From Icerya purchasi (taxonomy: Eukaryota; Arthropoda; Insecta; Hemiptera; Monophlebidae): a DNA stretch of 64,000 nucleotides. Below, piece by piece: positions 59,201 to 64,000 of this stretch. A model generated the notes under the pieces. That model was given only the letters and a program-made list of their open reading frames with translations. It was not told where the DNA came from and made no database searches. Position 1 is the first letter of the stretch, and every line of letters starts with the position of its first letter. The stretch spans positions 249,497,440 to 249,561,439 of the forward strand of contig CM077116.1 in assembly GCA_039619475.1 (NCBI GenBank), given 5' to 3'. The position numbers were made by a program, and so were the translations under genes.

Positions 59201-60054
59201 AAATATATAATATTATCAATACTGTAAAACACGTTAAAGAATGAACGACTAATATATATATATATAAAAAATAATAAATATAATAAAGATTTTGTCAATT
59301 GTTCGACATATCCATCTTAACGGTCAATTTAAATTGTTTACATTTATAATATAGTGCGGTTTACGGCAAAAAATTACTTGTAATTATAAGAATTTTGTAA
59401 ATCAAACGAATACGTAAAAACAAAGGAAACCCCTAAATGAACATTAACTAAGGAATTTTGAAGAAAAATTCCAATCCTCCATTATACTTTGAAGAATGAA
59501 AGAATGAAAAAGTTCAATTAATTTTTTGAGTACTGTATGTGTCAATTATTTTCGATTTGAAAAGAATGAGTCGACTCTCCTACATGACAGTTTTAGCGGG
59601 AAGTAATTTATTTGAAAGTTCTATAACGGACAATATTTCTCTAACGTTTGCGTAATAGATTAACTCCAACTGAAAAGATACGAAAGTCTTTTTTTTTTTA
59701 TGGGACCGTCATGCGCTATCAGTTTTACGGATTTACGTCATTATCCGAGTAGGTTCATTAATAATGCCGACAAATAGTAGTATTCCAAAATAATAATAAT
59801 CCGAGTCTTCTAAACATCATTTGATCGTATCCTATTCTTTTCAGTTGCAAAACGGTTATATAGGAGTTTCACTTTTGTGGTACAGAGGATATGCGGATTT
59901 TATAGACTAGTTACGTTATAAGCAACCCAAAAAATTAGCTGCTCGAACTGCGCATCACAAGATTATTCATGAGGACTGTTGTTAAACATTAAATAGGAAT
60001 ATTGATTTCTTTTATAAAAATCTTTTTTTTAGGGTTATCAATGAATTAATACTT
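56231..60054. other. Non-coding stretch, no gene recognised
   Basis: AT-rich, with homopolymers at 56829-56840, 56970-56984 and 59011-59038. Frames reach 94 codons (57174-57458) without motifs. Confidence 0.45.
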
Positions 60055-60900
60055 TTTTTATCTTTTTAGGGGCTCGTTATTGAGAACATTAGCCCAAGAA
60101 ATAGGAACAAAGGAGGAAATGAAATTATATTCGTAGAAGTTTAAGAGTAGAGAATAAAAATAATTCGAGGACAGGAATAACAGAAGTAGAGAGAAATGAG
60201 AGAATAGGAGCAACAGCGATAAACGAAGTATCGGTACCGAGTTTGGGAGAATAGAAGAACACGATTGTTCAGCAGAAAAGGTCAAATACTCAAATAAAGC
60301 ATGCTATCAAAGTCACAAAGAAAGTAATTAGAAGAGTATTGAAAAGGATAAAATAGAGTAGTGGCAGATGAAAACTGAGAAAATGATGCGGGGACAGGAC
60401 CATTATTAAAGGGAAGGCGACAAATAGTCGAGATTGTGGTGCGTTTAAGAGAGAGTAAGTATCTAGAAAATTATGGACGAGGAGGAAGAGACGGCTGAAT
60501 AGTTATAAAAAGCCAGAATTATAAAATGAAGAAGAACAGATGTTGAGTCATATGAGTAATTTAAGGAAAGAAAAATAATACTGTGAGCGGAAAAAGTTGC
60601 CGAAAAATCTGTCACTAGACATAGAAGAACGGCTTGAGCAATCTACCACCTCGTCGCCCTTAATGCCCGAATGGCCAAAAATCCATAGAAAATCGATTTC
60701 GTGAAGAATGAAAAGATCTGGATGAGAAACATCATACAATCGGAAGATAGAGCAGGAAAAGGGGATGTGATAGCTTACAGAACACTTTTAGAATCCGAGA
60801 TTATGAGCACTTCCATTTCGGTTCTCTAATGCACTTAGTGAACAGCATGAAGTTATAAAAAGCCCTCTCCACTGCAAAAGACTTGGAAAAATGATCTTTT
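60055..60900 (-). pseudogene. Decayed LINE-A relative (RNase H and C-terminus)
   Basis: On the minus strand, LIISDSKSVL, stop, AITSPFPALSSD (near 60780) and IDFLWIFGHSGIKGDEVVD (near 60680) correspond to LINE-A LIISDSMGALRAISSPLPPP and IDLLWVPGHRGIEGNEMAD. Further on, FSAEQS near 60270 aligns with LSAERS. Stops and frameshifts are frequent. This is the third member of the family in the window. Confidence 0.82.
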
Positions 60901-61854
60901 CGATGTCTAGATAATGTTTAATTTTTGTGAGTAACAGATAAAGTTTCTTGTTTTATTTAATTATTTTTTTACTTTGAATGTGCTAAAAATAACAATGACC
61001 CAGCTATGAGAATAGGAGATGAAGTTTACATGTTAAATTTATGAAATCAACTAAAAAAATTTTGCGATCAATTTGAAAATCGGATGCTTCTGATATTTTA
61101 TATTTAACAGAGCGTGTTCTGCATAAACAAATGAAGCCAAAAAAAATCACAACAATTACATATACCATTTGTAATGTAATTTTAATGAAATGATCGAAGT
61201 CGAATATATACAAATTGTTGCAAACGAAAAGATTCATATGGTGGCTTTTAAAAATAAACTGAACATTTTGAAACCGAATTATTTTATAATCGCGGATGGA
61301 ATTTTTTAAAGATGTACAAAATTTAAAGAAAACATAAAATCATTTAGTGAAATGCTGTTTCTGAAATAAATTTTTGTTGCCGTATTATTATTAATTGAGG
61401 AATGTTTAATCACCCCTTTCTTTTTTTCGCCAGTTGAACATCTTGAAAACTTTTACAAGCTACGACAGTATTTAAGTATCACTGATTTTGATATTTTCGA
61501 TTTATCCGTAAAAAATAAGTAGATTAGTTCACAAAAGCTCATTATGAAATATTTCATCTATCGTGATTAAATCGGGTTAATTTGAAGTTGTATAGATGCG
61601 TATTCAACTTGACATAGGAACGTTACAATAGTAGGATAGAATCGTATTTAGATTAAACACACCTCTTCAAACGACATTAATTTCACACAACATGGAACGA
61701 GATGATACGTCTATGTTTAGTAAAACTAATTACAGAGCATGCGCTGTTTTTATTTCTTGCTTCTTGCTGTGGCACAGTATACCGTTAACGGAAATGATTT
61801 TACTAGTCAGCTAACGAAATGTTTATTAGTTATATAAGCCACAGATATATACAT
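60901..61854. other. Non-coding AT-rich stretch
   Basis: No frame or structure worth reporting was recognised. Confidence 0.45.
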
Positions 61855-61985
61855 ACAAATATATAAAACTCGGCCTTTGACGTCTAATCTTTTTCCTTCT
61901 AAACTGCTTTTAGAAGAATCGTTTTCAGTTGGCTACGTCATTCTTAGTCATCTTGTACAACAAAATCTTTATTGTTCAATCACAT
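61855..61985. repeat. Dispersed repeat family, copy 3
   Basis: Shares ccttctaaact and aatcgttttcagttggctac with the copy at 19477-19640. Confidence 0.45.
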
Positions 61986-62110
61986 TTTATATGTCTGCAA
62001 CTGGGTTGTTGTGTGCCTTATACACATTGTGACGAACATTACAATGGAGCATTTTTTATAGTGTACTCCGTGTTAAGAATAACATAGTAATTAATATATA
62101 TATATATATG

Positions 62111-62700
62111 TTAGCGGTAATGTCCGGAATCTGGCAATGTCGACATTGCCAGGCTCTTAGCAGGCAATGCCTGAAAAATACTTTTTCTGTAAATACGAAG
62201 CTTGATTTAGATCTTACCATAACAATTTATCATTAATCATTTAAGACTACTGAATTTTTCCGCTTTGTTATCACAAAATCTAATTATAATATAGTGCACT
62301 GAGGGAGCGAATGAATAAATTCTCTGTCGATTGTACGATTAGTACTCTTTTCTAATAAAATTATTCATAAGTAATCGATGCTCATTGATTTTATTCATTA
62401 AAAAAATTGATAATTATTAGCGATATTAACTAATAAGTATTTTGATCATTGCTTACTATTGAAAATTGCGTAGTTTGATTATAGAGTTAAAATTAAAGTA
62501 TGCATGTATAATTTTCATTACAAAATAACAAGTTGCATTAATGGGCTTATGATAAACATAATATCCGTTGCTGATGTTACAGTATACCACCGGCAAACTC
62601 GTAAGTTAATGTGTTTCTTATTGTAGTAACCTTTCTCGGACATTTCCTGTTGGGAGCCCGACAATGTCGATATTGCCGGATTCCGGACATTGCTGGTAAT
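62111..62700. mobile_element. MITE-like element with palindrome-containing terminal inverted repeats
   Basis: The left end (62111-62156) and right end (62652-62700) pair over about 45 bp, sharing AATGTCCGGAATC, GGCAATrTCGACATTG and GGCTC. Inside the left repeat, GGCAATGTCGACATTGCC (62133-62150) is a perfect 18-bp palindrome; its right counterpart has three mismatches. The 495-bp interior is AT-rich and has no open frame of note. TA-rich runs lie on both sides, consistent with insertion into (TA)n and a TA-type target duplication that cannot be resolved. Confidence 0.85.
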
Positions 62701-63382
62701 ATATATATATATATGTAGGTATATTTTTATACCTGAAGTTTATTTATTTAACGAAAATTTAAAAAAAAGAAAGACGCCAAGATGCATGCACATAAACAGT
62801 GTTTCAGGATATGTTCCACAGTTGACGAGACGGCAGGTTATATAAGTGGCAAGAGGAGGTTAAGTGTTCCTTCTAAAAGATCCTTATGTGACACTAATAT
62901 GTGATCTACACGCCGTCTGGTCAGTGCTGAAGACTTACTGTAAGACATGGGTATCAGTAGTCACTACGGCTTACTACGCACTTTAATTGATCTCACCACG
63001 ATGTTTCAGTCAACCACATGATTTCTTATCTCTCTGCTCTGTGTTCCCGGAAGAAGGATGACATTAGTTGAGAAAGAACTACTTCTTCCAGTATGCCAAA
63101 CTGGCAACGCATTATTTGTATCTGCTAAATTTTATCCTTCGTTCTGTTTTTTCCAATTTATTCACTTTCTTCATCTTTATTAATCTGTTGTAATGGTCCA
63201 ATCCGGATTCTTACTTCTTCATCTTAATATAGTTTCACGGATTTTCGTAGCTGGTGCCAAGCATTTACTTTTCTAAATTATCAAAAGAACGGACTTTTGT
63301 AAATTTCGCCAAAACTGCATATATAAAACTATTTTTATTTTCGGAATCGTTAGGATCTTTAACGTATATGACTACTTTTTGG
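62701..63382. other. Downstream flank of the P-rich locus, possible decayed coding text
   Basis: On the minus strand, one frame after the P-rich locus stays open for 40 codons (KVNQKVVIYVKDPNDSENK, then SFIYAVLAKFTKVRSFDN; about 63266-63391). The VLAKFT text loosely recalls VYAKLT of the 331-aa protein. Stops follow. The rest has no gene. Confidence 0.3.
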
Positions 63383-63703
63383 TTAACTTTTCTCTAGGTA
63401 ATCCAATCGTATTGGGCTGTACACTGGTTGAGGCGGTGCAAAAGGTATTTGCGTTAACGGCGGAGTCTGTTAATATTGTAAATTTTGTGGTATTACCGGC
63501 GATAATAAAGGTATTGATGTAGTCAATGGAACTGAATCCAAGAATGATTGTTGCGGTGACAATTGTAGTGGTACTGGTGGTAGTGGTGGTGGCATATGTA
63601 TATTTGGAAAAATATTTGTCATAAAATCGTCTGGAAACATTGCATTATCATTATCATTTACGAACAAATTCTGAATAAATTCGCTAGCGATAACGCTATT
63701 CAC
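63383..63703 (-). pseudogene. Interrupted Pro-rich relative of the 331-aa protein
   Basis: From the ATG at 63703 the frame reads MNSVIASEFIQNLFVNDNDN and a Pro-rich stretch (MPPPLPPVPLQLSPQQSF) to a TAA at 63470-63472. The same frame then continues for 28 further Pro/Gln-rich codons (QTPPLTQIPFAPPQPVYSP) to a TAA at 63383-63385. The start matches 7353-8348: both have EFIQN after a short Asn/Val/Ser leader, and the DNA shares aattctgaataaattcg. Conserved composition across the first stop suggests a point mutation or readthrough in a formerly longer gene. The exonuclease-like core is not evident here. It could instead be a short gene that shares only an N-terminal module. Confidence 0.5.
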
Positions 63704-64000
63704 TTCATTGATATCAATATTGATTATTGAAAAATCGTTTTATTTTACTGAAAAACTCTGAAAAAATTTTAAATCACTTTTAAAACTCTTAAACTTCAGA
63801 AAACGATCTGATCACAATGAAGAGCAAATTACAAGTGAGTGACCAGTTTAGGATTGCAACTACTTAACTGATTTAGATTCGCGCCGTGTGCAACATGGCT
63901 GATAAATCGGTTTTTGGTTGGAGAGATTGCTCGCTTTCACCGCGATTCCTGGAAAAGGTACATGGATGGCGTAAATTAGTCCTCTGCAAAGGTTAAGAAA

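Overview
This is an AT-rich eukaryotic window, most likely from an insect. It has long homopolymers, TA-rich microsatellites and several insect-type transposon families: non-LTR retrotransposons with RNase H, Jockey-like remnants, two hAT elements and a Tc1/mariner-like remnant. I recognise no intact conserved host gene, rRNA, tRNA or CRISPR array. The window reads as repeat-rich intergenic or intronic DNA plus a few unusual loci.

Region by region. 1-3785 is a very large, almost perfect inverted repeat. Its arms are at least 1.59 kb, and the left arm runs off the window edge. The centre is about 600 bp of a 20-bp TA-rich satellite, and each arm holds two diverged direct copies of a longer unit. 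3.8-4.6 kb has a 125-bp tandem repeat and a decayed open frame of unknown identity. 5.2-11.1 kb is a degenerate satellite with a monomer near 200 bp. Inside it, at 7353-8348 on the minus strand, sits the best single-exon protein gene of the window (331 aa, possibly related to RNase H-like DEDDh exonucleases). A second locus sharing its N-terminus, but interrupted, lies at 63383-63703.

11.3-18.9 kb holds a Jockey-like fragment and then a complete 6.8-kb non-LTR retrotransposon on the minus strand ('LINE-A'). LINE-A has poly(A), a 12-bp target-site duplication, a gag-like ORF1, and endonuclease, reverse transcriptase and RNase H in ORF2; several frameshifts break it. Decayed pieces of the same family lie at 41.7-42.8 and 60.1-60.9 kb.

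18.9-45 kb is mostly non-coding. It carries a Tc1/mariner-like remnant (22.5-23.2 kb) abutting an 11-bp satellite, an 863-bp internally deleted hAT element with target-site duplication (26.8-27.7 kb), and a 1.8-kb ZBED-type hAT with perfect 8-bp duplication and a nested fold-back (31.7-33.5 kb). It also holds a decayed nuclease-like pseudogene (36.2-36.7 kb) and a hairpin repeat (39.4-39.5 kb). 45.6-50.1 kb has an I-like retrotransposon on the plus strand ('LINE-B') meeting a third LINE fragment tail to tail. 54-56 kb repeats themes of the left side: a second Jockey fragment with the same apparent catalytic-motif lesion, and G-rich satellite-like DNA. 62.1-62.7 kb is a MITE-like element whose terminal inverted repeats contain their own palindrome.

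Nothing here forms an operon or pathway. The loci most worth attention are the giant palindrome, the satellite-embedded gene and its distant partner, and the 62.1-kb element. All family assignments were made by eye and none was confirmed by a database search.
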